Notes: generated by a model from the letters alone, not told the origin. Counted from the stretch's first letter, positions 24,733 to 34,749 are shown. The stretch: DNA of 64,000 bases from Marinomonas ostreistagni (GCF_016888445.1 NZ_JAFEKF010000004.1:62001-126000); one strand, 5' to 3'. Program-made: numbers and translations.

Positions 24733-27708
24733 ATGACTTCAATTGAGCAACTTAAAGCCGCTCGCGAGAGTGCGGTTTCTCTAACAAAGAACGGCGCTCC
24801 TCAGGCTACTAGCAACCAGTTCTTTGGTGTAGGCCCAATCACTGACATGACCCAAAACGAAGTTGATGCTCGTCAACTGCGCTTTGAGTTCGATGCATGG
24901 ATTGAAGATAACTACCCGAAACTGGACGATAAAGGCAACCGTATTGGTAGCTTTACGACTGCTGAACTCGGTCGTGGTATGCACCGTGGTTACCCTGCAG
25001 ATAAAGTCCTAAACGACATGATGCGTGAAATCCACCGTTACTTTGGTTTCCCGAAAGCGAACAGCATGGCTGTTGGTCTTGGTGGTGGTCACAGCGGTTT
25101 CACAGCAGCTGCGCTTCACTTGATGACAGCAAACGATCCTTCACAAATCGTTTTTGTTGATACGCCTAAGCCTGAATCAGAAGAAGGCAAAGCTGGCGGT
25201 TTCTTCCGTCAATCTTGGGGTACTCAGCTAACGGAACTTCAGCGTTACGCAACCAACGGTGACGAAAGCCGCATCCTTTTCGCAGAAGGCGAAGGCGCGA
25301 TCCCTAGCGCATCTTTCCTACTAGAAAAAGGCGTTAAGTTGTTCTTTGGTGTGGGCCACGAAACAACAGGTGCGACAACTTACACTGAACAAGAAATCCG
25401 CAATCTTCTAGAATGGGTTGACGCTAACCCAGAAGAACACCACGCGGTAATCGATGCGACGTCTCTTCTAGGTGCGATGCCTTGGTCAAAAGAGCTAGTT
25501 GATGGCGTGTTGACTAAATGTAACATGTTCATGCCTTTCCAAAAGGCAATCGGTGGTATCTCTGGTTACTTCATCGTTTCTCTAACTAAGCCAGCACTTG
25601 CTCGCATCAATGCGAACCAAAAAGATCCAGCATGGGCGATTCCGCGTCAGCTGAAAATTGCTGTGCCACGTGATGCGAAAGCACCACTAACAAGTGAGAA
25701 AACTACTGATCTTGGCCCAATTTACGACGCTGAAAAAGATCAAATGTTGGGCGGTATCATCAATACGTTCAGTACGCTTGCGTTTGCTGAAACAACATTC
25801 GCTGTCCTACGTAACGAGCGTATGATCGGTGACGTTTACACACTAAACGCACGTTCTGCTGCGAACCGCGTGATTGTGAACGAGTGGATCGCTAACAGCG
25901 ACCTATTTGAACTAGGTGTAGAAAACTCTGACTCTCGTGGTGCAGCGGTTACCCTTCTAAAAGTAACTGACAAAGACATCACAGATGCTGACGTACACAA
26001 CCGTATCATCGTGAAATCTAAGCAAATGCTAGGTTACGAAGGTATCACTCACACAGACGGTACCCATGAGAAAGGCCTAGACGTTGCACGTTACGTGAAC
26101 GCATTCCCAGGTTCTCCAGGTGACTACCGTGCTTGGATCGGCGGCATTCGTCCAAACGAAGACATCACAGCACTACTAGAAAACATCCAGTACTGCTACC
26201 TACGTGCGAAAAACGCTGTTCTTGAAGAGCTACTAGCTGAGCAAGGCGAGTCTTTCGAAAGCGCTGTTTCAGCTGCTGCAGGCGCTGATGTTCGTGTAGA
26301 CGACGCTGACCGTGCTTACAAAGTATTGATCGCTGACCTAGTTGGCATGGTATTCAATGCTGATGGCGAAGCAGACTGCTCTGAAGTTGCGGCTTACATC
26401 AAGTCTCAAGGCGGTGAGTTCCACTTCGGTTCTGTTGCTGAAGCCGGCGAGCTTGCAAAAGGTAAAGTACACTTCTTCTACCAGCCAAGCCTAAGCCGTG
26501 AAGACGAGCTACTAGCGGAAACTGGCGAAGGTCAATACGACGCGGTAATCGCTGCTGCAACCTTCCTACCTGCTGAATCTAAATTCGAGCTAGGTGGCGT
26601 ACGTATCGGTGCGGGTACTGGTAACATGGGTTCTGCTAGCTGGGGCGGCGGTAACGGTGAAGGTGGTGTAGCACCACTAATGAACACACCAAGCTTCAAC
26701 TCTCGTGCAACAGCACAAGCAGCGATGAAAGCACTTCTAAAAGTACTTCCAGATCTACAAGTAAGCGCAATGCACGATCGCGTTGTTGCAGGTGACTTCG
26801 ACACAGGTAAGAACCTTGCTGAATTCCCAACAACTAAGCTTGAAGGTAAGAAACTAGCTGTTGTTGGTTACGGCAACATCGGTCGTGAAGTAGCGAAACT
26901 AGGTGCTGCATTCGGCATGAACGTTTCTATCTACGCACGTCCTGCTCACCAGCAGTGGATCGAGTCTGAAGGCTTCACGTACGCGTCTAGCATCGTTGAA
27001 GCAGCGCAAGACGCTGATGTTCTTAGCCCACACACTGGTCTAGGTGCATTCAATGCTGACACTGGCAAGTTCGCTAACTCTGACATCATCAATGCAGACG
27101 TATTCGCTGCAATGAACCAAGGTGCAGTACTAGTAAACTACGACCGTGGTGAAGTAGTTGACATCGAAGCCCTTGACGCAGCACTTGCTAGCGGTCAAAT
27201 CAGCTACGCGGCAATCGATGCAGACCTATTCAAAGACCCAGAAACTGGCGAATTGTCTGGTCCTATGGTTCCATACCGTAACATCTACGAAAAACACGTA
27301 GGTAAAATGGAGCTTCTACCACACGCTGCCGCAGACACTGAGCACGTATCTCGTGTAGAAGGTGCTAAGCAAGCAGTTGATCAAATCCTATCTGTTATCC
27401 AGTACGGTAAAGTTGTGAACCTAAAAGGTGATCTACCAGCTGGCTTCACAGATGGCGGTGCGAAGACTGTAAACGGTGTGGGCAAAGTGAACTCTAGCTC
27501 GGTTGCGAACCTATCTGCTGAGCAGATCAAGCAACTAGCAGACAGTGCTACTCAATTGGCTGCATACTGGGGCGCGATCAACGCGACTGAAGATGCAGAC
27601 AAGCGCGCAGCTTTGATTGCTGAGTACACTGAAATGATGGTGTTGAACTCAAATATCTACGGTACGCTACTAGCTAAGAACGGTCTTCAAGGTCCATTCG
27701 GCAAATAA
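24733..27708 (+). CDS. Fusion of class-V (SerC-like) aminotransferase and D-2-hydroxyacid (SerA-like) dehydrogenase
   Basis: A 991-residue protein. Residues 1 to about 500 form a PLP-dependent fold-type-I aminotransferase resembling phosphoserine aminotransferase: FFGVGP near 30, the phosphate-cup segment GLGGGHSGFTAAAL (115-127), Asp241 in AVIDATSLLG, and the likely PLP lysine Lys271 in FQKAIGG. Residues about 530-910 form an NAD-dependent 2-hydroxyacid dehydrogenase: Rossmann loop GYGNIG (712-717), NYDRGEVVDIEAL with the catalytic Arg, and LLPHAAADTEH with the catalytic His. Its substrate-domain motif NTPSFNSRA resembles SerA. A helical tail of about 80 residues, not an ACT domain, ends it. 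It could be a bifunctional SerA-SerC making phosphoserine, or an aminotransferase/hydroxypyruvate reductase acting with the downstream glycerate kinase. Codon use is strongly biased (CTA, GGT, CGT, AAC), suggesting high expression. Confidence 0.85.
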   Translation: MTSIEQLKAARESAVSLTKNGAPQATSNQFFGVGPITDMTQNEVDARQLRFEFDAWIEDNYPKLDDKGNRIGSFTTAELGRGMHRGYPADKVLNDMMREIHRYFGFPKANSMAVGLGGGHSGFTAAALHLMTANDPSQIVFVDTPKPESEEGKAGGFFRQSWGTQLTELQRYATNGDESRILFAEGEGAIPSASFLLEKGVKLFFGVGHETTGATTYTEQEIRNLLEWVDANPEEHHAVIDATSLLGAMPWSKELVDGVLTKCNMFMPFQKAIGGISGYFIVSLTKPALARINANQKDPAWAIPRQLKIAVPRDAKAPLTSEKTTDLGPIYDAEKDQMLGGIINTFSTLAFAETTFAVLRNERMIGDVYTLNARSAANRVIVNEWIANSDLFELGVENSDSRGAAVTLLKVTDKDITDADVHNRIIVKSKQMLGYEGITHTDGTHEKGLDVARYVNAFPGSPGDYRAWIGGIRPNEDITALLENIQYCYLRAKNAVLEELLAEQGESFESAVSAAAGADVRVDDADRAYKVLIADLVGMVFNADGEADCSEVAAYIKSQGGEFHFGSVAEAGELAKGKVHFFYQPSLSREDELLAETGEGQYDAVIAAATFLPAESKFELGGVRIGAGTGNMGSASWGGGNGEGGVAPLMNTPSFNSRATAQAAMKALLKVLPDLQVSAMHDRVVAGDFDTGKNLAEFPTTKLEGKKLAVVGYGNIGREVAKLGAAFGMNVSIYARPAHQQWIESEGFTYASSIVEAAQDADVLSPHTGLGAFNADTGKFANSDIINADVFAAMNQGAVLVNYDRGEVVDIEALDAALASGQISYAAIDADLFKDPETGELSGPMVPYRNIYEKHVGKMELLPHAAADTEHVSRVEGAKQAVDQILSVIQYGKVVNLKGDLPAGFTDGGAKTVNGVGKVNSSSVANLSAEQIKQLADSATQLAAYWGAINATEDADKRAALIAEYTEMMVLNSNIYGTLLAKNGLQGPFGK

Positions 27709-27740
27709 TAGTTCGTATCTAATTACATAGATATTGCGAT

Positions 27741-27787
27741 AAGCCGCATCAACGCCGTGACGTAAGTCCTGTTGATGCGGCTTTTTT
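27741..27787 (+). terminator. Rho-independent terminator after the fusion gene
   Basis: A 13-base stem (AAGCCGCATCAAC) with a 17-base loop is followed by a T-run. It ends just before the glycerate kinase leader, so the two genes are separated by a terminator and any joint transcription needs read-through. Confidence 0.9.
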
Positions 27788-27823
27788 ATGTTTTATGCCG
27801 CTAGGCAAATAAGGGGAATAGAT

Positions 27824-28954
27824 TTGCACTCTGTAGACAAAGATTCCGCCGTGGCGATTTTTGAGGCCGCGATCGATGCCGTAGCAGGCTACAACGCGAC
27901 ACACCGTGCTGTATCTGCTTTTGAAGGCTTCGAGCCAGATCAAATTATTGCCGTGGGCAAAGCGGCCAGCGGCATGTGCGCTGGCGCGTTGGCGGCTGCC
28001 AACCCAGATTGCCCCGCACTGTTGGTCACTAAATACGATCATACCGATCAAACCATGTGGGCCGCACCGAATGTCAAAGTAATTGAATCGGCGCACCCTG
28101 TGCCGGATCAGCATTCACTGGACGCTGGTAAAGAGATGCTAGCGACGGTCGAGGCCATGCCTGAAGGTAGCAAGCTTTTGCTATTGGTATCAGGCGGTAC
28201 ATCAGCACTGTCTGAAGCCTTACCTGAAGACGTGTCACTAGAAGATTGGCAACAGCTGACCGATCAAATGTTGGCGGCTGGTTACAACATCGGTCAAATC
28301 AACACGCGTCGTAAAGAGACGTCACAAATCAAAGATGGCAAGTTGCTACAAAACTTCAAAGGTGCTGAAGTGCGTGTATTGGCGATCTCTGATGTAGAAG
28401 GTGACGGCATTGGTACGATTGGCTCGGGCACGGGCGACACCAAGCGCTGCCCATCAGCTTCTAGTATCGATTTGATTGCTACCAATGAAGTAGCGCGCAT
28501 GGCGGCAGCAGCCAAAGCCAAAGCGCTGGGCTACACCGTTAATGATAACCAAGAGTGCCTGTACGATGATGTGGCTGTGCTGTCTGATCGTATTGGTCAA
28601 GAGCTTGCTAAGGCTGCGCCAGGGGTATACATCTTTGGTGGTGAGCCGACTGTAAAACTGCCTGAAAACCCAGGCAGCGGCGGTCGCAACCAAGCCTTGG
28701 CTTTAGGCTTAGCGCAGCACATTGTCGGTCGTGATGATGTGTTGATCTTGGTTGCAGGCACGGATGGCAGTGATGGTCCAACCGATGCCGCAGGCGGAAT
28801 CGTAGATGGTGCAACAGCGACGGATATTGAAGGTGCCACGGATGCGCTTAAACGTGCTGATGCGGGAACTTATCTACGCCAGCATGACAGTATCTTTATC
28901 ACGGGGCCAACCAACACCAATGTGATGGATATTGTAATCGCCATCGTTGGCTAA
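27824..28954 (+). CDS. Glycerate 2-kinase, GckA/MOFRL (DUF4147) family
   Basis: The predicted enzyme phosphorylates D-glycerate to 2-phosphoglycerate with ATP. The 376-residue protein has the DUF4147 N-terminal domain (AVGKAASGMCAGAL, LLLVSGGTSALSEALP) and the C-terminal MOFRL domain (GGRNQALALGLA, GTDGSDGPTDAAGGIVDG, then TNTNVMD). The best start is TTG 27824, with AAGGGGA about 7 bases upstream. An ATG at 27788 touches the preceding terminator and has no ribosome site. It follows the fusion gene closely, which suggests glycerate or hydroxypyruvate metabolism. It ends in a strong terminator. Confidence 0.93.
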   Translation: MHSVDKDSAVAIFEAAIDAVAGYNATHRAVSAFEGFEPDQIIAVGKAASGMCAGALAAANPDCPALLVTKYDHTDQTMWAAPNVKVIESAHPVPDQHSLDAGKEMLATVEAMPEGSKLLLLVSGGTSALSEALPEDVSLEDWQQLTDQMLAAGYNIGQINTRRKETSQIKDGKLLQNFKGAEVRVLAISDVEGDGIGTIGSGTGDTKRCPSASSIDLIATNEVARMAAAAKAKALGYTVNDNQECLYDDVAVLSDRIGQELAKAAPGVYIFGGEPTVKLPENPGSGGRNQALALGLAQHIVGRDDVLILVAGTDGSDGPTDAAGGIVDGATATDIEGATDALKRADAGTYLRQHDSIFITGPTNTNVMDIVIAIVG

Positions 28955-28967
28955 GCGCTCTGATTTT

Positions 28968-29004
28968 AAAAAGCCCCCGTATCATTCGATGCGGGGGCTT
29001 TTTT
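28968..29004. terminator. Bidirectional rho-independent terminator
   Basis: A GC-rich stem (AAAAAGCCCCCGTATC with GATGCGGGGGCTTTTTT, four-base loop ATTC, one T-G wobble) with A- and T-runs. It serves the converging glycerate kinase and the AsmA-like gene. Confidence 0.95.
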
Positions 29005-29035
29005 GTGGGCGTCAGCCTAAGCTAGGCTCATCGTT

Positions 29036-32000
29036 TTAGAAGGAGAAAGTGACTCGTGGCAGAGCATTGTCATCTTCATCGATCGATGGTGAACATAGGA
29101 ATACACGTGACGATTGGATGCCGTTGTCCACTAGGTAAGCTTTAAGTGTTTCAGCACGTTCATCCGCTAACTCTAGTAGCTCGCTGCGTTGCTCTTCGGT
29201 TAAGGCGTCATAGGGTGTTTCGTCATCGATGTCACGCACCACAGACACGCCACAGGCACGCAGTTGAGCGCCTTTACGATCCTTCATTAGAGTAATCATC
29301 TGATCTAAGAAGGCTTCTTGCTCAGGGGCAGTGATGTCTTCTTCATCTAAAGCAAATTGCAATGGCTCCACACGAAGCTTCAGTGCCTGCTCGCCAGCGA
29401 ATTGCACCAATGTGATGACGTTGGCATAAGGCACAAACGTTTGCATCAGGTAAGCACTTGACGCTTTAAACAGACCTTGGCGAATCGGCAGCAAGAAAAA
29501 GCTTTGCCACTGAAAGTTTGGGTTATCGATGTTGCCACTCATGGGCAGATCCAACACAATTTCGTCGTTACGGTTCTTTAAGGCATCAACGGCTAGGTCT
29601 AGAGGGACGGCGCCAACCTTAAGCAGGGCATTGCTGTCCTTTTGTCCGCCCAGTTCAAATTGACGCAACACAATATGAGTGTTGCCATCTAGTTCCCCTT
29701 GATCAGAGTCTAGAGCCAAATCCATGTTTAAGTGGCCAGAATTGATTCGGTAGCCAAGTGCGCTAGAGACATACGGTGAAATAGGGGGAAGCTCCACTTC
29801 ACGTACTTTGGCGGTAGCTTGCATGGTCAGATTCTGTGCCATCGGGCGGATGGCTACATCACTCTCAATGGTTGCATAGTTACCATTACGCGCCTTGAGA
29901 TTGATGTTGGCATATTCGTTGGTATCACGAGTGTTGAAGTTGGTGACTTTGAGTTGCTCAATATCCAGTACACGTGTCAACGATGGGCTAATGCCATTGT
30001 CGGTAAATAGAGCGCTGGATTCTGGCGACAGTGTTAATTCGTTGACGATCACATGATAGGGCACTTCCACGGGCTGAGCGCCAGGCGATGTGCTGCCAGC
30101 TGTCTGGTTTGACGCGCTAGGCTGTGCTTCTGTTGAGCTGGATTGAGCGTCGCCTTGCAGCCACTTTGGTAGGGTAAGGTTAGCAACCTCTCGCTGCTGT
30201 GATAACACCATACCAGCTTTGAGCTTGTCAAAGTTTACCTTATCGATCTCAACCCCTTGCGGTCGTGCATGTAGGCGGTTAACCGCCAACTGCTCAAATT
30301 GGGCAAGGGCAGGTAAACCTGTGCTTTCGTTAGGTTGTGAAGCGACCAATTGATCAATGACTAAGCCTGAAATTTGTGCATCAGGGCCACTGGCTGACAA
30401 GCTAGCACTGGGGCTATTAAGCTTAACACCTTGCCAGTTAAGTAGTGTGCTACCGTCTTCCAATTGGCTTCTTAGTGCGGCCAAAGTTAGGCTATTGTTG
30501 CTGGTTTCGACAATGACAGCAGCATCTTGCGGCAGTGTGACACGCGCTGTTTCATTGTTGAAGTTAAATTGCTCAAGCAACGCACTTAAGGTGTCATCCT
30601 GGGTCACTTGGATCTGATCAAGATTTAGGTTGTTGTTCGCCGCTTGCAATAGGCTTTGGTCACTGCTTTGTTCCCAAGACAGCTGACTATTGAATGCTAA
30701 TGAGTCAAAGGCGATATCAGTATCTGGCTGACCGCTTGGCAAGTCTTTGGCTGTAGCGTCTAGGGCAGTCGCGGCTAAAGTGGTTTTTGCATGGATGCCT
30801 AGCACATCGCTTGCCTGACGTAGGTTTACGTCATCCAGTTGCAGATTTAAAGCATTTAAGGTGCCATCCAGTGATGGCGATTTTACATTCGATTGTTGTA
30901 CATCTAGGGCCATCTGCTGAGCCGCTAGACTCAATCCATCGTTTTGCTGTTCAAATGAAAACTGGTTTAAATCAAGCTTAAAGCTGTCTAGGGCTGCGTT
31001 AATTTGCTCGTTGCTGTACTCAGTAGCGCCAAGAGTCAGTGCCGTCTTGGTCGTATTTACCAAGGTGCCTTGCTCGCTCAAGCTAAGCTCTAGAGGGCTG
31101 TTGAGATTGATGCTTTGGAGGGCAAACTGATCGCCAGTTGCCAAGCGGCCATTTACACCTTGGCTTTGCAGCTTGATGCCTGTTGCAACATTACCTACCG
31201 CTGTCTCAGTGTCATAACTTACGTTCACATCACTCACATCAAGGTCGAGACCGTCTGCGCCAAATTGATGGCCCGCTAGACCGCCTTTAATGGCTTTACC
31301 GCTTAGTTTGGCTGCGCTTTCTTGTACGACGATGTCTGATTGTTGCTTGGTTAACGCTAGCTGCGCCGAGAAGTTAAGCTCATCAGCGCTGAGTTGTTGG
31401 CTCTCGGAGGCGATGTTAAGCCCCTTGATGGCCAATGTGTTGCTGGTTGTGGCACGAAGATCCGTCTCGTTTTCCATCGTCACCGTAACATCGGTCAGCT
31501 CGGTTTCTAGGGCTTGCCAGCCCATTTCTTGCGCTTTTTCGGTGTAAGCGACACGGTCACTTGAGAGCGCCAAAGAGGGGCTGGTGAGGTTTAAAAGTGG
31601 CGCTTGGTTAAATTGATATAAAGCCTTAACGTTACCCGTTAGGCGCACATTTTGTGCGCTCAGTTGAGGACGTGATGCCGGCAAGAAATGATCGATATCA
31701 TTGGTTGAGAGCGCAGCCGATGCAATCTGCATGTCAGCATCCACTTGTTCACGGTCGGCGCTGATAGTGCCGTTTACGGTGGCTTCGGCGTCGTTCACCA
31801 GCGCCGTAAGGTTAAAATTACCCTGCCAGTTGGCATCAAAGTGAGAAGCTTCTTCGACCGCAAGATTTTGGATCGCCAGTACATCTTGACCACGTTCTGT
31901 GTTCAGCTGAACCTGAATGTCTTTTAAGCTAGCGTTAGTCAGTAAAAAGCTAGGGGCTAAGGTTTGCTCAGCGTCTTCTGGTGTCTCTTCGACAGGCTCT

Positions 32001-32401
32001 TCTTCGCTAGCAGGGGGCAAAGGCACGCCTGCCACGGCCCAGCCGTCTGGCGTTTGCGCGACCTGAATATCAAAGTTATCTACTAAGATGTGATTAACGT
32101 GGAAGGCGCCAGTAAACAGTGGCCAAAAGTCCAAGCCAATGCTTAACGTATCTAAGGAAAAAGTGGTTTGGTCTTGTTGGGTAATTTGCACATCAGCCAG
32201 CTCAAGCCCGATCGGAAAGAGATCCGGATTAATCTCTTCGGCAGTCAACACGGCATTATGATCGGCCAAATAGCGATTCGCCAACCACTTGGTGACGGTT
32301 GGAATCAAGAGCCAGATGACGGTTAGCGTAATCAGGGTTGCTGCGACGCCGATGATGATTTTTCTTTGGCGTGGCGACAGCTTGTCTAAAAAGTTGGTCA
32401 T
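29036..32401 (-). CDS. Giant AsmA-like / DUF748 envelope protein
   Basis: A 1121-residue protein with one N-terminal membrane helix (about 13-33) and a very long beta-strand-rich periplasmic region of repeating amphipathic segments. This is the architecture of AsmA-family (bridge-like) proteins thought to move lipids between membranes. The first block (about 60-110, LELADVQITQQDQTTFSL) and the later region (about 830-1000, DUF748-like) are typical. The last 90 residues, from LRACGVSVV to the end, resemble a degenerate OmpA C-terminal domain (LADERAETLKAYLVDNGI). The ATG has AAGGAG 7 bases upstream. Function in lipid transport is inferred from family only. Confidence 0.85.
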   Translation of the reverse strand: MTNFLDKLSPRQRKIIIGVAATLITLTVIWLLIPTVTKWLANRYLADHNAVLTAEEINPDLFPIGLELADVQITQQDQTTFSLDTLSIGLDFWPLFTGAFHVNHILVDNFDIQVAQTPDGWAVAGVPLPPASEEEPVEETPEDAEQTLAPSFLLTNASLKDIQVQLNTERGQDVLAIQNLAVEEASHFDANWQGNFNLTALVNDAEATVNGTISADREQVDADMQIASAALSTNDIDHFLPASRPQLSAQNVRLTGNVKALYQFNQAPLLNLTSPSLALSSDRVAYTEKAQEMGWQALETELTDVTVTMENETDLRATTSNTLAIKGLNIASESQQLSADELNFSAQLALTKQQSDIVVQESAAKLSGKAIKGGLAGHQFGADGLDLDVSDVNVSYDTETAVGNVATGIKLQSQGVNGRLATGDQFALQSINLNSPLELSLSEQGTLVNTTKTALTLGATEYSNEQINAALDSFKLDLNQFSFEQQNDGLSLAAQQMALDVQQSNVKSPSLDGTLNALNLQLDDVNLRQASDVLGIHAKTTLAATALDATAKDLPSGQPDTDIAFDSLAFNSQLSWEQSSDQSLLQAANNNLNLDQIQVTQDDTLSALLEQFNFNNETARVTLPQDAAVIVETSNNSLTLAALRSQLEDGSTLLNWQGVKLNSPSASLSASGPDAQISGLVIDQLVASQPNESTGLPALAQFEQLAVNRLHARPQGVEIDKVNFDKLKAGMVLSQQREVANLTLPKWLQGDAQSSSTEAQPSASNQTAGSTSPGAQPVEVPYHVIVNELTLSPESSALFTDNGISPSLTRVLDIEQLKVTNFNTRDTNEYANINLKARNGNYATIESDVAIRPMAQNLTMQATAKVREVELPPISPYVSSALGYRINSGHLNMDLALDSDQGELDGNTHIVLRQFELGGQKDSNALLKVGAVPLDLAVDALKNRNDEIVLDLPMSGNIDNPNFQWQSFFLLPIRQGLFKASSAYLMQTFVPYANVITLVQFAGEQALKLRVEPLQFALDEEDITAPEQEAFLDQMITLMKDRKGAQLRACGVSVVRDIDDETPYDALTEEQRSELLELADERAETLKAYLVDNGIQSSRVFLCSPSIDEDDNALPRVTFSF

Positions 32402-32581
32402 GAGTGCTCCTTGATGCCCAATCGTGTCAATACTTGGCTGGCGATAGTCTGCCTAGAATAGTACGTGGCCAAAGATTGAATGGTAAGCCTTACAATTAGT
32501 AAGCAATGTAAATCTATTTACTATAGATGTTCTTATGCCTGCAAAGCGCAAGCAAAACAACAAGATTTTGCAAAGTTAGAC

Positions 32582-32965
32582 TTAGTTATCAGGGTTTGGT
32601 TCTTGGCGTAACGGCATGCGCAATAAATGGATACTGACGGCGATACCGATCAGACATAGGCCCAGTGTGGCCCAAAAGCGCCAGACAATCACCATGGATA
32701 ACAGCATGCCGGCCCACATAAAAATGAGCGCACGATTGCGAGCTTTTTTAGGGATGCCTTGATCTGACTGCCAATCCGCGACGATCGGACCAAAGTATTT
32801 ATGATTGATTAACCAGGCATGAAAGCGTTCTGACGATTTGGAAAAACACCAAGCCGCGAGTAGCACCAGCGGTGTGGTCGGCAACAGAGGGAGAAATATG
32901 CCGATAATGCCAGTGATCAGTGACACCCAGCCAAGAACAATCAAAGCAATTCGCTTGCCGGTCAT
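32582..32965 (-). CDS. YbaN-type small inner-membrane protein (DUF454)
   Basis: A 127-residue membrane protein with two to three hydrophobic helices. It carries the DUF454 signature: LGWVSLITGIIGIFLPLLPTTP followed by LAAWCFSKSSERFHAWL and LINHKYFGPIV. The function of the family is not established. It lies between the AsmA-like gene and rnt, all on the minus strand, with gaps of 180 and 106 bases; no operon link is shown. Confidence 0.88.
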   Translation of the reverse strand: MTGKRIALIVLGWVSLITGIIGIFLPLLPTTPLVLLAAWCFSKSSERFHAWLINHKYFGPIVADWQSDQGIPKKARNRALIFMWAGMLLSMVIVWRFWATLGLCLIGIAVSIHLLRMPLRQEPNPDN

Positions 32966-33071
32966 AGTAACGCTCTTTTTTACGATGGGCAGGCATCATC
33001 CTTGTGGAAAGTATTGCTAAGTTCATGGGGCATGCCTGCTTGATGCCCCATGATTACGCTGCTAAATACAG

Positions 33072-33743
33072 TTACGAGTCGGCCATACCAAACATGGACT
33101 CCATGGTGTCGCCTTGGGACTCTGTCACCAAGCTCCAACCACCTAAACGTTTCCAGCGATTAACGATTTCACAGAATAGCTCAGCCGTTTTCTCGGTATC
33201 GTAGGCGGCAGAGTGGGCTTGTGAGTTGCTAAAGGTGATGCCAGCCACTTGGCAGGCTTTTGCCAACACTGTTTGACCAAAGGCCAAACCCGATAATGAA
33301 GCGGTATCAAAGCTTGAGAACGGGTGGAAAGGATTACGCTTGATCTCATTACGCTCGATGGCAGCATTAAGGAAGCCATGATCGAAGGCGGCGTTGTGGC
33401 CCACAAGAATTGCGCGTTTACAGCCAGTCGATTTCAGCTCTTTGCGTACTTTGCTAAACATCTGAGAGATGGCTTCTTTTTCGATTAAGTCATCGCGACC
33501 CGGCTCAAAAGGATCGATGCCGGTGAATTCTAGGGCTTCTTTTTCAAGATTTGCACCTTCGAATGGCTTCACTTTAAAATCGATGGTCTCATGGATGTAA
33601 AGCTCTCCATTGTCATCCATACGTAGGATGCTGGCAGCGAATTCTAACAACGCATCGGTTTTTGCATTAAAGCCTGCGGTTTCTACGTCGATAACAACAG
33701 GTAAGAAGCCGCGGAATCTATCTTTGATTTCGTGATGTGACAA
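33072..33743 (-). CDS. rnt: Ribonuclease T
   Basis: RNase T is a 3'-5' exoribonuclease that trims tRNA and other stable RNA ends. The 223-residue protein has the DEDD exonuclease motifs: [10 protein letters not shown] (Exo I), [12 protein letters not shown] (Exo II) and [14 protein letters not shown] (Exo III). The family's Phe-rich substrate loop segments are also present. The start is TTG at 33743 with AAGGA about 8 bases upstream. It is divergent from motY; Pseudomonas shows the same neighbourhood of rnt, motY and argG. Confidence 0.95.
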   Translation of the reverse strand: MSHHEIKDRFRGFLPVVIDVETAGFNAKTDALLEFAASILRMDDNGELYIHETIDFKVKPFEGANLEKEALEFTGIDPFEPGRDDLIEKEAISQMFSKVRKELKSTGCKRAILVGHNAAFDHGFLNAAIERNEIKRNPFHPFSSFDTASLSGLAFGQTVLAKACQVAGITFSNSQAHSAAYDTEKTAELFCEIVNRWKRLGGWSLVTESQGDTMESMFGMADS

Positions 33744-33840
33744 AAGAGAATCCTTAATTCTGCCATTTGCTCAGAAAATAATTGAGTGATGGCGCAGGAT
33801 GATAACATATATGCTCAGCCAAGAACGAGAACTCTTAACT

Positions 33841-34749
33841 GTGATAGCCAACCCCATTCTGAAAATTGTCATGCTAGTCTCCAGTGTGGCATTGGCCACC
33901 CAAGCGGCGGCACTGACGCGTTACGAGTCGCAAATAGAAGACTCTAGCTGGTCCCTGTCGGGCGATATTTTTGCGTGTACCTTATCGCACCCGATCCCAC
34001 ATTTTGGCCAAAGTGAGTTTATTAAAGAAGCAGGGGAGCCGATGAAGTTTGTGCTGCACCCCAACAACGAAAAAATCGGGCCTGGGCAAGTGTACATTAT
34101 TTCCCAAGCACCAAGCTGGGTGCCGGGCATTTCTCCTGAGACGCTTGAGGTGATGCCTTACCCAGGTTATGGCTTGACCGTTGAAGTCGGTGGTCGTGTG
34201 GCGGAACAGATGTTGACCTCACTGGATCGTGGTCGTCACCCAGTCGTAGCCGGGACGGCGTGGGAAAATGGACGTGAAAACATTGAAGTAGCGCTCAGCA
34301 ATATCAATTTTAATCCCGCTTATAATGAGTTTCGCCGCTGTATGGGGAGCTTATTGCCGGTGAACTTTGAACAAGTGGCGCGTACCGCAGCCTTATTCCC
34401 GACCAACGGCGTGGAGTTAACAGATCGCATCAAGCAGCGCTTAGATATGGTTGCTATTTATGTAGAAGCCGATCCGACCATTGAATACATCTACATCGAT
34501 GGTCACACCGATATTATTGGTTCACGCCGTGACAACCGAGAACTGTCTAAAGAGCGTGCTGAAAAGGTCACTGAGTATCTACTGCAAAAGGGCATTGCCC
34601 CTGAAAAAATCGTCTCGCGTTACCATGGTGAGCGTTATCCCGCTGCCGATAACCGCACCGGTACAGGGCGTGAACGAAACCGTCGTGTGACCATTCGTCT
34701 TGAACGAGCCGACAACAACGCTCAATCCTTGTCCCAACCAAGCCCATAA
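33841..34749 (+). CDS. motY: Flagellar motor accessory protein MotY (T-ring component)
   Basis: MotY holds sodium-driven stators around the flagellar rotor in the periplasm. The mature N-terminal domain has the MotY pattern CTLSHPIPHFGQSEF, and IEVALSNINFNPAYNEFRRCMGSLL followed by NFEQVA, closely like Vibrio MotY. The C-terminal peptidoglycan-binding OmpA domain has DGHTDIIGSRRDNRELSKERA and GRERNRRVTIRL. GTG 33841 gives a normal signal peptide ending TQAAA (303 residues). Two ATGs at 33799 and 33811 are alternatives; none has a strong ribosome site. Gene order motY-argG supports the call. No other flagellar gene is in the window. Confidence 0.9.
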   Translation: MIANPILKIVMLVSSVALATQAAALTRYESQIEDSSWSLSGDIFACTLSHPIPHFGQSEFIKEAGEPMKFVLHPNNEKIGPGQVYIISQAPSWVPGISPETLEVMPYPGYGLTVEVGGRVAEQMLTSLDRGRHPVVAGTAWENGRENIEVALSNINFNPAYNEFRRCMGSLLPVNFEQVARTAALFPTNGVELTDRIKQRLDMVAIYVEADPTIEYIYIDGHTDIIGSRRDNRELSKERAEKVTEYLLQKGIAPEKIVSRYHGERYPAADNRTGTGRERNRRVTIRLERADNNAQSLSQPSP

